64,000 nt of DNA from Pseudovibrio japonicus. GTDB taxonomy: Bacteria > Pseudomonadota > Alphaproteobacteria > Rhizobiales > Stappiaceae. The notes beneath the pieces are model-generated. The model saw only the letters and a program-made list of their open reading frames with translations, searched no databases and was not told the origin of the DNA. Numbering within the stretch: position 1 is the first letter of the stretch; the number at the start of each line of letters is the position of its first letter. The position numbers were made by a program, and so were the translations under genes. The stretch is from assembly GCF_014651595.1 (NCBI RefSeq), contig NZ_BMXE01000004.1, forward strand, positions 434,001 through 498,000, given 5' to 3'. Of the stretch, positions 43,163 to 53,865 are shown piece after piece.

Positions 43163-44957
43163 CAATTATGCGTAAGGAGGGCTTCGCCTGCCCCTGCCAG
43201 GTATCAACACTCAAACTACCGGCGATATGCAAGGGTTTGCCGCGTGCTTGAAGAAGTGCCTTTCCATGTGGCTGATCTTCCGCCTTAAAGGCAATGGCCT
43301 TCAAATTGGTCCCGTCATTACCACCCAGCGTCACGCTCACGTGGCCCTGTCCAACCACCTTGGAAAACTTGATCGGCACCGACGGCAAAGCAAAAACCGG
43401 CTCCGCGTGCGAAGCTCCATAAGGACCAGCCTGCTCCAGCATATCCAAGAGGCTCAGGTTTGCACCCGCAGGCGTCAGGACACCATCGACAGTCAGTTCA
43501 TGATCCGCAGAAGCCTGCTCCACATCGTGACCAAGTTGCACGGTCAAGAATGCCTCAAACTCCGGCACTTTCTCTTTTTCGATGGTCAAGCCTGCCGCCA
43601 TGGCATGTCCGCCACCTTTGACGAGCAAACCGGCCTCCACAGCAGCCCGTACAGCCGAGCCAAGATCAACGCCAATAATCGAACGACCAGAACCTGTACC
43701 AAGCCCGTGCTCGTTAAACGCCATAGCAAACGCTGGTCGACGGTAGCGCTCTTTAAGCCGCGAGGCGATCAACCCCACAACACCGGGATGCCAGCCATCT
43801 GCACCGGTTAGAAGCACAGCAGGTGGAGCAGTGACCTCCATCTTTTGGAACGCCTGCCCCTCGCCTTCTTCCAGCATAACCGCTTCCATCGCCTGACGTT
43901 CCTGATTGAGCCGCTCCAGCGTCCCTGCGATGCGTTCTCCCTCATCTCGATCATCAGAGGAAAGCAGCCTCATGCCAAGCGCAGAATCGCCAATGCGACC
44001 ACCTGCATTAATGCGCGGCCCAAGCATATAACCCAGATGGTACGGCGTCGGTTTGCCGCTGAGCCGCGAGATATCAGCAAGACAGGAAAGCCCGACATTC
44101 TTGCGTTGCGCCATCACCTTCAGGCCCTGCACCACATAAGCTCGGTTCAGTCCTTTCAGCGGCACCACATCACAAATGGTTCCAAGCGCAACAAGGTCCA
44201 GCAGGTCCATCAGCCGCGGTTCAGTGCGTTGGGCAAAGGCGCCACGGCGACGCAGCTCCCGGTTCAGCCCGACAAGGAACAGAAAGGTCACCCCCACAGC
44301 CGCCAGATGGCCTTGGCCGGACAAATCGTCCTGCCGGTTGGCATTCACCAGCGCATGTACCTCCGGGAAACTCTCATCCACCTGGTGGTGATCCAGAACC
44401 ACCACCTCAAGCCCGATGCGTTTGGCTTCCTCAAACGCCTCAAACGAAGTGGAGCCACAGTCCACGGTGACCAGCAGCCGAGCGCCTCCTGCATGAAGCT
44501 GGTTGATTGCAGTCGGGTTCGGCCCGTAGCCGTCGATGATCCGGTCCGGGATATAAACATCCGGCTCCACACCAAGCTCCATGAAATAGCGCTTCAGCAA
44601 AGCCGAGGACGTCGCCCCGTCCACATCATAATCACCGAACACAGCAATCTTGACGCCCGCCTGCAGCGCATCGGCAACTCGGGCGCAGGCCTTATCCATA
44701 TCCACCAGTTTGGAAGGATCCGGCATCAGGTCTTTAATGGAAGGATTTAAGAAGCCGGATGCCTCTTCCAGCAACACATTGCGTCCGGCCAGAACCCGGC
44801 CCACCACTTCAGGCAGCTCCGTTCTCTGCGCAATAGCCAGCGCCTGTGAAAGCCCATGATCATCAAGCCGCTCGCGCCATACACGTGCGCTCAAAGACTT
44901 TTTGACACCAAGCACCACTCGTCGCTCGGCACCAGCTGCATCCAATGTCATAACCAT
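43125..44957 (-). CDS. recJ: Single-stranded-DNA-specific exonuclease RecJ
   Basis: 610 residues from ATG 44957 (ATG 44951 also possible; an upstream in-frame start at 45032 has no site). A 5'-3' ssDNA exonuclease used in mismatch and recombination repair. DHH superfamily: GDYDVDGA (residues 108-115), DHH at 189-191, then the DHHA1 domain with GGHAMAAGLT near residue 450. It follows glpX in the conserved alphaproteobacterial order alaC-hom-glpX-recJ. Confidence 0.95.
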   Translation of the reverse strand: MVMTLDAAGAERRVVLGVKKSLSARVWRERLDDHGLSQALAIAQRTELPEVVGRVLAGRNVLLEEASGFLNPSIKDLMPDPSKLVDMDKACARVADALQAGVKIAVFGDYDVDGATSSALLKRYFMELGVEPDVYIPDRIIDGYGPNPTAINQLHAGGARLLVTVDCGSTSFEAFEEAKRIGLEVVVLDHHQVDESFPEVHALVNANRQDDLSGQGHLAAVGVTFLFLVGLNRELRRRGAFAQRTEPRLMDLLDLVALGTICDVVPLKGLNRAYVVQGLKVMAQRKNVGLSCLADISRLSGKPTPYHLGYMLGPRINAGGRIGDSALGMRLLSSDDRDEGERIAGTLERLNQERQAMEAVMLEEGEGQAFQKMEVTAPPAVLLTGADGWHPGVVGLIASRLKERYRRPAFAMAFNEHGLGTGSGRSIIGVDLGSAVRAAVEAGLLVKGGGHAMAAGLTIEKEKVPEFEAFLTVQLGHDVEQASADHELTVDGVLTPAGANLSLLDMLEQAGPYGASHAEPVFALPSVPIKFSKVVGQGHVSVTLGGNDGTNLKAIAFKAEDQPHGKALLQARGKPLHIAGSLSVDTWQGQAKPSLRIIDVADPAKGQFGA

Positions 44958-45054
44958 AGAAAGAAACTGCCCGGATTCTTGTAGAAAAGCAAAGGCGGAC
45001 GCGTGTAAATTACACCCGCCCGCCTGAAGCATCTAGCTCGAAGGAGATCCTAAA

Positions 45055-46050
45055 TCAATCCAGATGGAATTTTTCCAACTGGGTATGTTTGGCCTCGATG
45101 AAGCGTACGGTGCCGGTCGTAGAACGCATCACAACAGTGTGTGTGGTGATGCTGTCACGGCCCAGCTTCACACCCTTAAGGAAGTTACCAGTGGTCACAC
45201 CGGTCGCAGCAAACAGCACATCGCCGCCTGCCATTTCTTCCATGGTGTATTTGCGGTTGATGTCATCAATGCCCATACGGCCTGCGCGCTCAACCTGCTC
45301 TTCGCGGGTGATCACCAGACGGCCCTGCATCTGACCACCGATACAGCGCAGAGCTGCAGCAGCCAGAACGCCCTCAGGCGCACCACCAATACCAACATAA
45401 AGGTCGATACCGGTCTCTTCAGGGTCTGTCGTATAGATGATGCCAGCCACATCACCATCACCAATCAGGTAAATGGATGCGCCGGTGCTGCGAATGTCGT
45501 CAATCAGCTTCGCGTGACGCGGACGGTCCAGAACACAGACGGTGAGTTCTTTGACTTCGCAGCCCTTTGCTTTTGCAACAGCTGCAAGGTTTTCCTTGAT
45601 AGGACGATCCAGATCGATGGTTCCCTCAGGGTAGCCCGGCCCGATCGCAATCTTGTCCATGTAGCTGTCTGGCGCGTTCAGCAAACCACCTTCCGGTGCC
45701 AGTGCAATAACAGCAATGGAGTTTGGCATGTTCTTCGCGCAGATCGTGGTGCCTTCCAGCGGATCAAGGGCGATATCAACCTTTGGTCCACCTTTAGTGC
45801 CAACCTTTTCGCCAATGTAGAGCATCGGCGCTTCATCACGTTCCCCTTCACCAATCACGACAGTACCGTCGATTGGCAGCTGGTTCAGTTCGCGGCGCAT
45901 TGCGTCCACAGCAGCCTGGTCAGCTGCCTTTTCATCGCCCCGTCCACGAAGACGTGCTGCAGATACAGCGGCACGTTCCGTAACGCGTGCAAGTTCCAGT
46001 GTCAGAATACGGTCAAGAACGTCAGTTGCGTCCTGATGACTATCCGCCAT
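45055..46050 (-). CDS. glpX: Fructose-1,6-bisphosphatase, class II (GlpX)
   Basis: 331 residues. It removes phosphate from fructose 1,6-bisphosphate in gluconeogenesis; class II enzymes also act on sedoheptulose bisphosphate. The metal and substrate motifs are clear: DGTVVIGEGERDEAPMLYIGE and DIALDPLEGTTICA (Asp/Glu metal ligands). The C-terminal AATGVTTGNFLKGV is conserved. It lies 46 nt downstream of hom and about 100 nt upstream of recJ. Confidence 0.96.
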   Translation of the reverse strand: MADSHQDATDVLDRILTLELARVTERAAVSAARLRGRGDEKAADQAAVDAMRRELNQLPIDGTVVIGEGERDEAPMLYIGEKVGTKGGPKVDIALDPLEGTTICAKNMPNSIAVIALAPEGGLLNAPDSYMDKIAIGPGYPEGTIDLDRPIKENLAAVAKAKGCEVKELTVCVLDRPRHAKLIDDIRSTGASIYLIGDGDVAGIIYTTDPEETGIDLYVGIGGAPEGVLAAAALRCIGGQMQGRLVITREEQVERAGRMGIDDINRKYTMEEMAGGDVLFAATGVTTGNFLKGVKLGRDSITTHTVVMRSTTGTVRFIEAKHTQLEKFHLD

Positions 46051-46096
46051 TTAAACCTCTCGGGTGTCCTGTTTTCACGTTAAACGTGAGGAAGTT

Positions 46097-47422
46097 TTAT
46101 TTTAGGTCTTCTATACGCAACATCTGGGGTTTACCAGATGTCACTTTTTCAGCTGCGATCGCATCCAAAGCTTCACGCACAGCCAGTTCAGTGGTCTCAT
46201 GTGTGATCAGGATAACGTTTCGCGGCGCTGCAGGATCGCTTACACCATCCTTATCATTTCTGGAATGCGGCCCACGTTGGACAATAGACTCAAGTGAGAT
46301 TCCCTTGTCCGCCATACAGCGCGCAATCGTGGCAAATGTGCCTGCCACATCCAGAACAGCAAGCCGAATGTAATAACCACCTGCATGCGCCCGCATCCGT
46401 GCCGGAACATATTCTTCAAGCGTAGTCGCAGATTGGCTAAACACCGGCAAGGAAACATTGCGTGCAATGTCAACAATGTCGGAAATCACGGAGGATGCTG
46501 TCGCATCACCGCCCGCACCCGGTCCAACCAGCACAACCTCGCCAACCGCATCACCATCAACCGCAACAGCGTTCAAGACGCCGTCGATGCGGGCAATAGC
46601 AGAGGACTTGGGCACCATCGTCGGGTGCACGCGCTGCTCAATCCCCGTATCCGTACGCTGAGCAACACCCAGCAGCTTGATACGGTAACCAAGTTCATCA
46701 GCAGCACGAATATCAGCAGTCGTGATGGAGGAAATACCTTCAACGTAGATCGCATCGGCATTGACTTCACAGCCAAACGCTAGGCTAGTCAGCAACGCCA
46801 GCTTATGCGCCGTATCAAACCCTTCAATATCAAAGGTCGGATCAGCCTCCGCATACCCAAGACGCTGCGCATCAGCAAGACATTCAGCAAACGACAGACC
46901 CTCACGCTCCATGCGCGTGAGGATGTAATTGCATGTACCATTCATGATGCCATAAACGCGGGACACATCATTGCCCGCAAGGCTCTCCCGCATGGTCTTG
47001 ATGATTGGAATACCGCCAGCAGCAGCAGCCTCGTAGTTCAGGCTTACGCCCTTCTCTTCCGCAAGGCGGGAGAAGGAAACAGCATGCTTGGCAAGCAGAG
47101 CTTTGTTGGCTGTGACAACGTGCTTTCCGGTTTCCAAAGCAGTGCGAACACTCACCTCCGCCGGCCCCTCGTCACCGCCAATTAGCTCCACAAAAACATC
47201 AATCCCGTCGAACTTGGCAAGTTCAACGGGATCTTCAAACCAGGTCAATCCATCCAGATTAACACCACGATCTTTAGAGCGGCTGCGAGCACTCACAGCC
47301 ACTACTTTGATAGGTCGGCCACATCGATTGGCAAGAACGTTCGCCTTGGCTTCGAGGATACGCACCAACGAAGCACCGACGGTTCCAAGACCAGCAACGC
47401 CAACTTTCAAACTATCAGTCAT
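46097..47422 (-). CDS. hom: Homoserine dehydrogenase
   Basis: 441 residues. It reduces aspartate semialdehyde to homoserine for methionine and threonine. The NAD(P) motif GVAGLGTVGASLV starts at residue 8. The catalytic domain has GIMNGTCNYILT and GYAEADPTFDIEGFD, and a C-terminal ACT domain (from about 355) allows feedback control. It lies 31 nt after alaC. The metY gene elsewhere in the window would use O-acetyl(succinyl)homoserine derived from its product. Confidence 0.96.
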   Translation of the reverse strand: MTDSLKVGVAGLGTVGASLVRILEAKANVLANRCGRPIKVVAVSARSRSKDRGVNLDGLTWFEDPVELAKFDGIDVFVELIGGDEGPAEVSVRTALETGKHVVTANKALLAKHAVSFSRLAEEKGVSLNYEAAAAGGIPIIKTMRESLAGNDVSRVYGIMNGTCNYILTRMEREGLSFAECLADAQRLGYAEADPTFDIEGFDTAHKLALLTSLAFGCEVNADAIYVEGISSITTADIRAADELGYRIKLLGVAQRTDTGIEQRVHPTMVPKSSAIARIDGVLNAVAVDGDAVGEVVLVGPGAGGDATASSVISDIVDIARNVSLPVFSQSATTLEEYVPARMRAHAGGYYIRLAVLDVAGTFATIARCMADKGISLESIVQRGPHSRNDKDGVSDPAAPRNVILITHETTELAVREALDAIAAEKVTSGKPQMLRIEDLK

Positions 47423-47453
47423 AAATACCCAGTATCTGTAGGTGGGCGGACGC

Positions 47454-48665
47454 CTAAGCGTCCGATTTACTCAATTCCTTTGAATCGCTATCCGCTTCCT
47501 CAAAGAATTTTCGAATGCTACGTGCAGCCTGTCGAATACGCTGTTCGTTTTCAACCAAGCCCAAACGCACAAAACCTTCACCGTGTTCACCAAAGCCGAT
47601 ACCCGGAGCCACTGCCACATCTGCCTTCTCAATCAGCAGTTTGGAGAACTCCAAAGACCCAAGATGCCTGAACTGCTCTGGAATTGGCGCCCAGGCAAAC
47701 ATGGAAGCTTCCGGAGCCGGTATATCCCAACCAGCGCGCCCAAACGAGTCAATCAGCACATCGCGGCGTTTTTTGTAAATCGCGCGCGTCTCCCGGATAC
47801 AGTCATCTGGTCCGTTCAGCGCCGCTGCCGCTGCCACCTGAATTGGGGTGAAAGCCCCATAATCCAGATAGGACTTCACACGGGCAAGCGCCGCGATCAG
47901 ACGTTCATTGCCAACAGCAAAGCCCATACGCCATCCTGGCATTGAGAAGGTTTTGGACAACGAGGTAAACTCAACGGCGATATCCATCGCCCCCTCCACC
48001 TGCAGGATGCTCGGAGGGGGAACATCGCCGAAGTAGATTTCAGAGTACGCCAGATCGGAGAGCACATAGATCTCGTGCTTGCGCGCAAACGCCACCACGT
48101 CCCGGTAAAAGTCCAGATCAGCAACACTGGCGGTCGGGTTGGCAGGGAAACACAAAATAATCGCGATTGGCTTCGGGATAGAGTGGACAACAGCCCGCTC
48201 TAGCGCATCAAACAATTCCGGACCCGGATTAGCAGGAATGGACCGCAGCGAACCGCCAGCCATCAAAAAGCCGAAGGCATGGATTGGATAAGATGGATTA
48301 GGCACCAGCACCACATCGCCCGGCGCAGTAATCGCCTGAGCCATGTTGGCAAAGCCTTCCTTGGACCCCAGCGTCGCAACAACCTGCGTATCCGGATTCA
48401 GCTTCACCCCAAAGCGGCGTTCATAATAGCCAGCCTGCGCTTTACGCAGTCCCGGAATCCCTTTGGAAGCCGAGTAGCGATGCGTGCGCGGGTTCTGGAC
48501 TGTCTCCACCAGCTTGTCGACAATATGTTGAGGCGTTGGCAAATCAGGGTTACCCATACCCATATCGACAATATCGGCCCCTGCCGCTCGCGCTTTGGCT
48601 TTCAGACGATTGACCTGTTCAAAGACGTATGGCGGGAGCCGGCGTGTCTTGTGAAAGTCGTCCAT
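47454..48665 (-). CDS. alaC: Class I/II aminotransferase (AlaC-like, alanine-forming)
   Basis: 403 residues from ATG 48665 (AGTGAGG upstream); a longer frame from 48728 lacks a site. A PLP aminotransferase of the LL-DAP/AlaC subgroup, making alanine from pyruvate. The N-terminus FHKTRRLPPYVFEQVNRLK and VDMGMGNPDLPTP are family marks; the cofactor Lys lies in SLSKTFSMPGWRMGFAVG. In alphaproteobacteria this gene precedes hom; the order here is the same. Substrate range cannot be read; methionine- or aspartate-related activity is possible. Confidence 0.88.
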   Translation of the reverse strand: MDDFHKTRRLPPYVFEQVNRLKAKARAAGADIVDMGMGNPDLPTPQHIVDKLVETVQNPRTHRYSASKGIPGLRKAQAGYYERRFGVKLNPDTQVVATLGSKEGFANMAQAITAPGDVVLVPNPSYPIHAFGFLMAGGSLRSIPANPGPELFDALERAVVHSIPKPIAIILCFPANPTASVADLDFYRDVVAFARKHEIYVLSDLAYSEIYFGDVPPPSILQVEGAMDIAVEFTSLSKTFSMPGWRMGFAVGNERLIAALARVKSYLDYGAFTPIQVAAAAALNGPDDCIRETRAIYKKRRDVLIDSFGRAGWDIPAPEASMFAWAPIPEQFRHLGSLEFSKLLIEKADVAVAPGIGFGEHGEGFVRLGLVENEQRIRQAARSIRKFFEEADSDSKELSKSDA

Positions 48666-48981
48666 GACGCGAGCCTCACTTTCTTCAATTTGGCGTTTAA
48701 AGCTACAATTTGATTTCAGAACAAACATGTCCCCGAGTCATCAAGGCCAAGTTTCCACGGCCTTTTAGCAGGTGCGAACATTTTTCGCATCATGCTTCAG
48801 GCATAAAACCTACATTTTTTTAAAGTTTTCAAAGGAGGGATGCAGCTCTCAATTCAAAGAAAAAGCCGCAGAATTCTGCGACTAAGAACGTTACCAACGG
48901 TTTCAACTTGAGAATTTGGACGGGTTAGCCCACGAAATACACAACTAAAGATGCATTCAATACAGAAGGACGCAGCGAAAG

Positions 48982-49311
48982 TTATTGCGGCTGTGCACCC
49001 TCGGATTGCTCAGGCTCCTCGCCGGCAATTGATCTCAACTGCTGTGAACTGTCCTCAAAGCTGTCGCCCATGCCAGCTCTGCGTTTGCTTTCAGAAGAGA
49101 TCGCAAGCAAGTCCGACTCAGAAGCTGCGCGCTGCTCAGGTGAGAGCAACTCACTGGGTACCTCTGGCGGCAACTCCGCAATACCGGTCTGCCGAGTGCC
49201 GTTGCCTTTCTCGATAGCCTCATAAACCGTCAAAGATTCGCCAAACGCGCAGCCGCCAACAAAACCTGCCAGTACAACAGCACAGCAAACTCGTTGAAAC
49301 TTAAGCAACAT
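48982..49311 (-). CDS. Small lipoprotein of unknown function
   Basis: 109 residues from the ATG at 49311 (GAGGTTCC just upstream). Signal peptide MLLKFQRVCCAVVLAGFVGGC with lipobox VGGC, so lipid-anchored. The rest is polar, rich in Glu, Gln and Ser (EKGNGTRQTGIAELPPEVP, SEGAQPQ), probably disordered. No family recognised. It is a single gene divergent from phaC across 540 nt. Confidence 0.72.
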   Translation of the reverse strand: MLLKFQRVCCAVVLAGFVGGCAFGESLTVYEAIEKGNGTRQTGIAELPPEVPSELLSPEQRAASESDLLAISSESKRRAGMGDSFEDSSQQLRSIAGEEPEQSEGAQPQ

Positions 49312-49852
49312 CTGGAACCTCGCGTTTGATCCGTCGACTACACAAAAGCAGTACACATAAATTTAATCAAAATGCACTTAGCAGTTGCATCACCCGTAGT
49401 CCATATATATTACCCGGTTAACAACATATAGATCATTACTCTAGGGCAATAACTATTTGATGAAGGGCGGAACACGATACCTCCCAAAGATACCTTATAT
49501 ATATTAACAAGAAACATTATGAAAACTAAGAGTATTCCCAGTTTTCCTCAAAAGTTGAAGACATACACAACACTTAAGAATAACCCAAAATTTCTCACTG
49601 TTCCTCAAGGTCACTTTCCTTGTTAAATACTTACTGAGAATCCTCCTAATGACTAAGACGCGTAAGGTGTATTTTCACGTGCCTGTCAAAATTCTTAGGG
49701 ATATACTCATTATGCCGTTTTTGTAGGCTAGGAGACTGGCCGATTGCGCATGCGTGTATGTGGCAAATTTTTGAGCGACGAGCATACACACCAGATGGGG
49801 TTGAGACAGGCATAGCTCAACCAGATACCAGAGACGAGGACTGAGCAGTTAG
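49312..49852. other. 541-bp divergent region upstream of phaC
   Basis: AT-rich from 49380 to 49700, with no frame carrying a ribosome site. Near phaC there are two inverted repeats: GTGTATG (49754-49760)/CATACAC (49783-49789) and GGTTGAG (49799-49805)/CTCAACC (49816-49822). They may be operator or leader structures of phaC. I see no small RNA with clear boundaries. Confidence 0.5.
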
Positions 49853-51664
49853 ATGACCGGTGAAGACAACACCAATCCATTGTTGCAGTACATCCTTAAT
49901 AACCCCGAGGAGTTCGCCAAAAACCTCTCTGAAATAGCTGAGAACGGCGGCAAAGCTCTCGCAGCCTATATGGAACCCCGCGAAAAAGGCGAAGTGTCAC
50001 CTGGAGGCACTGAAGAGCTCAACACGGTGGTCAAAACCCTTGCCGAGGTCGGCAACTATTGGATGAAAGACCCCTCTCGCGCCATTGAAGCCCAGACGAA
50101 GCTCTGGTCTGGCTATATGAACATCTGGAACTCCACTCTCAAGCGCATGGCTGGCGAGCAGCAGGAACCAATCGTCGTACCAACCAATACCGACAAGCGC
50201 TTCAAGGACAGCCAGTGGGACGACAATAACTTCTTTGATTTCATCAAACAGATGTACCTGCAAACCAGCAATTGGGCAGAAGAGCTGGTGGATGGCGCCG
50301 ACGAGCTGGATGACCACACCCGCCACAAAGCCGGGTTCTATGTACGCCAGATCTCCAATGCCATGTCGCCCTCCAACTTCATCCTTACCAACCCGGAGCT
50401 GCTGCGCGAGACCATGTCCTCCAACGCTGGCAATCTGGTAAAGGGCATGAAGCTGCTGGCCGAAGATATCAAAGCCGGCAATGGTGACCTACGCATCCGT
50501 CAGACGGATCCCGACAAGTTTGAGGTGGGCGTGAATGTAGCGGTGACACCGGGCAAGATCATTGACCAGAACGAGGTTTGCCAGCTCATTCAATATACAC
50601 CTACAACCGAGAATGTCCTCAAGCGGCCCCTGCTCATTGTTCCTCCGTGGATCAACAAGTACTACATCCTCGACCTCAATCAGGAAAAGTCGTTCATCAA
50701 ATGGGCCGTGGACCAGGGACACACCGTGTTTGTGATCTCCTGGGTCAACCCGGATGCAAAACAAGCTCAAATGAGCTTTGAGCACTACATGCGCGACGGC
50801 ATTATCAATGCACTGGAACGCATTCGCAAAACCACACAGCAATCCCAAGTCAACGCCATCGGCTATTGCGTCGGAGGGACTCTGCTTGCTGCCACCCTCG
50901 CCTACATGGCAAAAATCGGCGAGCAAGACCGCATTGCCTCAGCTACCTTCCTCACTACGCAGGTGGACTTTAACGATGCAGGTGATCTGAAGGTCTTCGT
51001 TGACGAAGAGCAGATCGAAATTCTTGAACACCGCATGGGCCAGAAAGGTTATCTGGACGGCTCCAAAATGGCGACAGCCTTCAACATGCTGCGCTCGAAC
51101 GACCTGATCTGGCCCTACGTGGTCAACAACTACCTCCGCGGCAAAGATCCGTTCCCGTTTGACCTGCTCTACTGGAATGCCGACAGCACGCGCATGCCAG
51201 CAGCCAACCACTCCTTTTACTTGCGCAAATGCTATCAGACGAACGCACTGGCGCAGGGGGAGATGGAACTGGCCGGGGAAAAACTGGATTTGAACGACGT
51301 CAAAATCCCGGTCTACAATCTGGCAACAAAAGAAGACCACATTGCTCCTGCAAGTTCTGTATTTAAAGGCTGCGAGTGTTTTGGCGGACCCGTTGAGTAT
51401 GTTCTCACTGGTTCCGGTCACATTGCCGGTGTAGTAAACCCGCCATCCAAAAAGAAATACCAGTACTGGACGGGAAGCAAACCTGAAGGTTCTCTTGAGG
51501 ATTGGATGCAAGACGCATCTGAAACCCCAGGATCATGGTGGCCTCACTGGCAAAAATGGATTACATCCCAGGATGATAATCATGTGAAAGCCCGTAAGCC
51601 GGGTGCACGTCGCACGAAAATTTTGGAGGATGCACCCGGCAGTTATGTTAAGGTGCGCGTGTAG
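49853..51664 (+). CDS. phaC: Class I poly(3-hydroxyalkanoate) synthase PhaC
   Basis: 603 residues. It polymerises (R)-3-hydroxyacyl-CoA into storage polyester on the granule surface. The alpha/beta-hydrolase core carries the lipase-like box GYCVGG with nucleophile C339, D495 in KEDHIAP, and H523 in [12 protein letters not shown]. The N-terminal half matches class I (about 600 residues, no PhaE partner). [10 protein letters not shown] and [18 protein letters not shown] are typical. The ATG at 49853 is chosen because it begins MTGEDN and fits the family; the upstream sequence lacks a good site. A DUF6653 gene follows at 54 nt. Confidence 0.95.
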   Translation: MTGEDNTNPLLQYILNNPEEFAKNLSEIAENGGKALAAYMEPREKGEVSPGGTEELNTVVKTLAEVGNYWMKDPSRAIEAQTKLWSGYMNIWNSTLKRMAGEQQEPIVVPTNTDKRFKDSQWDDNNFFDFIKQMYLQTSNWAEELVDGADELDDHTRHKAGFYVRQISNAMSPSNFILTNPELLRETMSSNAGNLVKGMKLLAEDIKAGNGDLRIRQTDPDKFEVGVNVAVTPGKIIDQNEVCQLIQYTPTTENVLKRPLLIVPPWINKYYILDLNQEKSFIKWAVDQGHTVFVISWVNPDAKQAQMSFEHYMRDGIINALERIRKTTQQSQVNAIGYCVGGTLLAATLAYMAKIGEQDRIASATFLTTQVDFNDAGDLKVFVDEEQIEILEHRMGQKGYLDGSKMATAFNMLRSNDLIWPYVVNNYLRGKDPFPFDLLYWNADSTRMPAANHSFYLRKCYQTNALAQGEMELAGEKLDLNDVKIPVYNLATKEDHIAPASSVFKGCECFGGPVEYVLTGSGHIAGVVNPPSKKKYQYWTGSKPEGSLEDWMQDASETPGSWWPHWQKWITSQDDNHVKARKPGARRTKILEDAPGSYVKVRV

Positions 51665-51717
51665 AGGAAAAAAGCAGCGTGTCCGGCAAGAGCCACGCTG
51701 TTCTCATGGAATAAATG

Positions 51718-52320
51718 GAGGACCAAGTGGCAGGAGATCCTAAGCTCTCACAGATGCAACCGCAGAAGATTGGCGGCTGGGATCCCAGACACGTACGGCA
51801 CCTCAACACCCAAAGCGCAGCTTTAACGCGCCTGAACAAACCCAAGAACCTGCTCATAAGAGCGTTTCTGCTACCTGCCCTGCTGGTGCCCTTGTGGTAC
51901 CAGCCAGTGCTCGGCTGGTTCTGGGCGATTGCCTTATCCCTTGCAGCTGTGGCATGGGTTTGGGTCATTCCGCCAATCGGAAAGAAAACTGTTGGAGCAC
52001 AAACGTGGCTGCAAAAGGCAATGCTGGGTGAACGCATGTGGCTCAACCGCATGTTCGTTCCAGTTCCTGCCCCTTACCACAAAAAGGCACTCGCCCTTCT
52101 AGTCGTCGGGCTCATTGCTGTTGGCGTAGCTATCTGGGCTGCAGGCACCAACAACCTCCCACTCATGCTCACAGGCGGCGGCCTCGCCTACCTCGCCAAG
52201 TTCGCGTCATTGTTTGTGATGGTGAAGATCTTCGAGCACATGAAGAATGCCCATCCACTCTACAAGAGCTGGCGCCACGTGCCCGGCAATGACAACAGCC
52301 TGAAAGCCAAAGCCAGCTAA
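51718..52320 (+). CDS. DUF6653-like membrane protein
   Basis: About 200 residues, four hydrophobic segments. The pattern NTQSAALTRLNKPKNLLIRAF, LPALLVPLWYQPVLGWFWAI, GERMWLNRMFVPVPAPYHK resembles the DUF6653 family found in alphaproteobacteria. The frame starts at ATG 51715 (TGGAGG overlaps it) or at the following codons; GTG 51727 is an alternative. Function unknown. It follows phaC by about 50 nt and might be in its transcript. Confidence 0.7.
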   Translation, partial: EDQVAGDPKLSQMQPQKIGGWDPRHVRHLNTQSAALTRLNKPKNLLIRAFLLPALLVPLWYQPVLGWFWAIALSLAAVAWVWVIPPIGKKTVGAQTWLQKAMLGERMWLNRMFVPVPAPYHKKALALLVVGLIAVGVAIWAAGTNNLPLMLTGGGLAYLAKFASLFVMVKIFEHMKNAHPLYKSWRHVPGNDNSLKAKAS

Positions 52321-52531
52321 AACCTGAGCAAGTCAGCATCCGATCATCGCGCGCCTCCCGTTGCATAACAGGGAGAGCCTTACTGCGGGTCGTAGATACA
52401 TTCGCGCACTCGGAAGCGAACAACTTTAGGCCACCTCATGCAATCCGGCACCAAGAAATAGCGCCCTCTTAAACCTGACCACCACGCGCACAGCAAGGCA
52501 CGAGCCAGTGTCAGAGCAGCATCTCCAAACA

Positions 52532-52560
52532 CAAAAAGGGCCGCCAAATGGCAGCCCTTT
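52532..52560 (-). terminator. Intrinsic terminator of the rplM-rpsI operon
   Basis: On the minus strand AAAGGGCTGCC-ATTT-GGCGGCCCTTT is followed by TTGT: a 10-11-bp stem with one mismatch and a 4-nt loop, 26 nt after the rpsI stop. Confidence 0.88.
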
Positions 52561-52585
52561 CCGTAAAACTGTTTCCAGTCGCGTA

Positions 52586-53062
52586 TTAGCGCTTGGAGAA
52601 CTGGAAGGAACGACGAGCTTTACGCTTACCGTACTTCTTACGTTCAACAACACGGCTATCACGAGTAAGGAAGCCTTCTTTCTTCAGAACCGGACGCAGT
52701 GCTGGCTCGTAGTAAGTAAGGGCTTTAGAGATACCGTGACGTACTGCACCAGCCTGACCAGAAAGACCACCGCCAGCAACAGTTACGTTGATGTCGTACT
52801 GGCCATCGCGGTCGGTCAGCATGATTGGCTGACGAAGGATCAACTGCAGAACTGGACGCGCAAAGTACTCAGCGTACTCTTTGCCGTTCACAATGATCTT
52901 GCCGGTACCTGGCTTGATCCATACACGTGCAACAGCGTCTTTACGCTTACCAGTTGCATATGCACGACCCTGTGCGTCAAGCTTCTGAACATGTACAGGA
53001 GCTTCGTTCTCGTTAGGGGCGATTGCGCCGCCCAGTTCCTCAAGGGACTGTAGCTCAGACAT
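52586..53062 (-). CDS. rpsI: 30S ribosomal protein S9
   Basis: 158 residues, typical S9 with an N-terminal extension (about 28 residues longer than E. coli). The core [21 protein letters not shown] and the C-terminus [17 protein letters not shown] are invariant; the C-terminal tail reaches the P-site tRNA. It starts 2 nt after rplM ends, as in most bacteria. Confidence 0.98.
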   Translation of the reverse strand: MSELQSLEELGGAIAPNENEAPVHVQKLDAQGRAYATGKRKDAVARVWIKPGTGKIIVNGKEYAEYFARPVLQLILRQPIMLTDRDGQYDINVTVAGGGLSGQAGAVRHGISKALTYYEPALRPVLKKEGFLTRDSRVVERKKYGKRKARRSFQFSKR

Positions 53063-53064
53063 AA

Positions 53065-53529
53065 TTAACCCCGCTTCGCGTTCTTAGCATTCATGCTCTT
53101 AACGTCCACAACTTCTGGGGACTGAGCGTCATGCGGATGTTCTGCAGCTGCATATACACGCAGGTTACGCAGCTGTGCACGGGAAAGAGGGCCACCTGGC
53201 ATCATGCGCTGAACAGCTTTTTCCAGAACGCGTTCTGGGAAACGGCCTTCGATCAGGGCGCGAGCGGTACGCTCTTTAATACCGCCAGGGTAACCTGTGT
53301 GCCAGTAGTACTTCTTGCTTTCGTACTTCTTGCCGGTCAGGAGAACCTTGTCAGCATTGATCACGATGATGTTGTCACCATCGTCGATGTGTGGAGTGTA
53401 GGTCGGCTTGTGCTTGCCGCGCAGACGATTTGCGATGAATGCTGCCAGACGGCCAACAACAACGCCTTCTGCGTCGATCAAGATCCACTTTTTCTCGACC
53501 TCAGCCACTTTAGTGGAATGAGTCTTCAT
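53065..53529 (-). CDS. rplM: 50S ribosomal protein L13
   Basis: 154 residues, full length. Motifs [45 protein letters not shown] and [18 protein letters not shown] are the L13 signatures. First gene of rplM-rpsI, with a strong promoter upstream. Confidence 0.98.
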   Translation of the reverse strand: MKTHSTKVAEVEKKWILIDAEGVVVGRLAAFIANRLRGKHKPTYTPHIDDGDNIIVINADKVLLTGKKYESKKYYWHTGYPGGIKERTARALIEGRFPERVLEKAVQRMMPGGPLSRAQLRNLRVYAAAEHPHDAQSPEVVDVKSMNAKNAKRG

Positions 53530-53865
53530 AAGATCTACCGTAGTTTTTGACGGTTAAAATTCTTGGGAGAAATTCGTCTAGGCCGCGAAGAGCAGCCAAA
53601 CAACATAGCTCCGTGTAGGAACGGGTAGATACGCGAGCTTGAGCAGAACGTCAAGCACAAAAAAACAAGCACTCAAGCAAATTAATGAACAAAATCAATT
53701 AGATACAAAATAGGTATTATAATACCACACTTTTTCCGCATGAATCTGAAGATTCCAGTCCCTTCCCGCTGATCTGTATGATGCAGAAACCGATTTTCTG
53801 GAATAAAAATGCACTCCAGCAATTCATTTAAGAGGGATACGAAGTGGTAAACCCCAGCTTTAAGC
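53530..53865. other. 336-bp leader region upstream of rplM
   Basis: The left part is the rplM leader and promoter (listed separately). From 53660 the sequence is AT-rich. A 67-codon frame (53682-53885) on the minus strand has no ribosome site of note and overlaps the next gene, so I reject it. Confidence 0.6.
53626..53654 (-). promoter_or_regulatory. Strong vegetative promoter of rplM-rpsI
   Basis: On the minus strand TTGACG (53654-53649), exactly 17 nt, then TATCTA (53631-53626). The leader to the rplM start is about 90 nt. Confidence 0.8.

Noticed and set aside
45064-46083. A 339-codon plus-strand frame opposite glpX.
   Set aside because: Shadow of a highly conserved gene.
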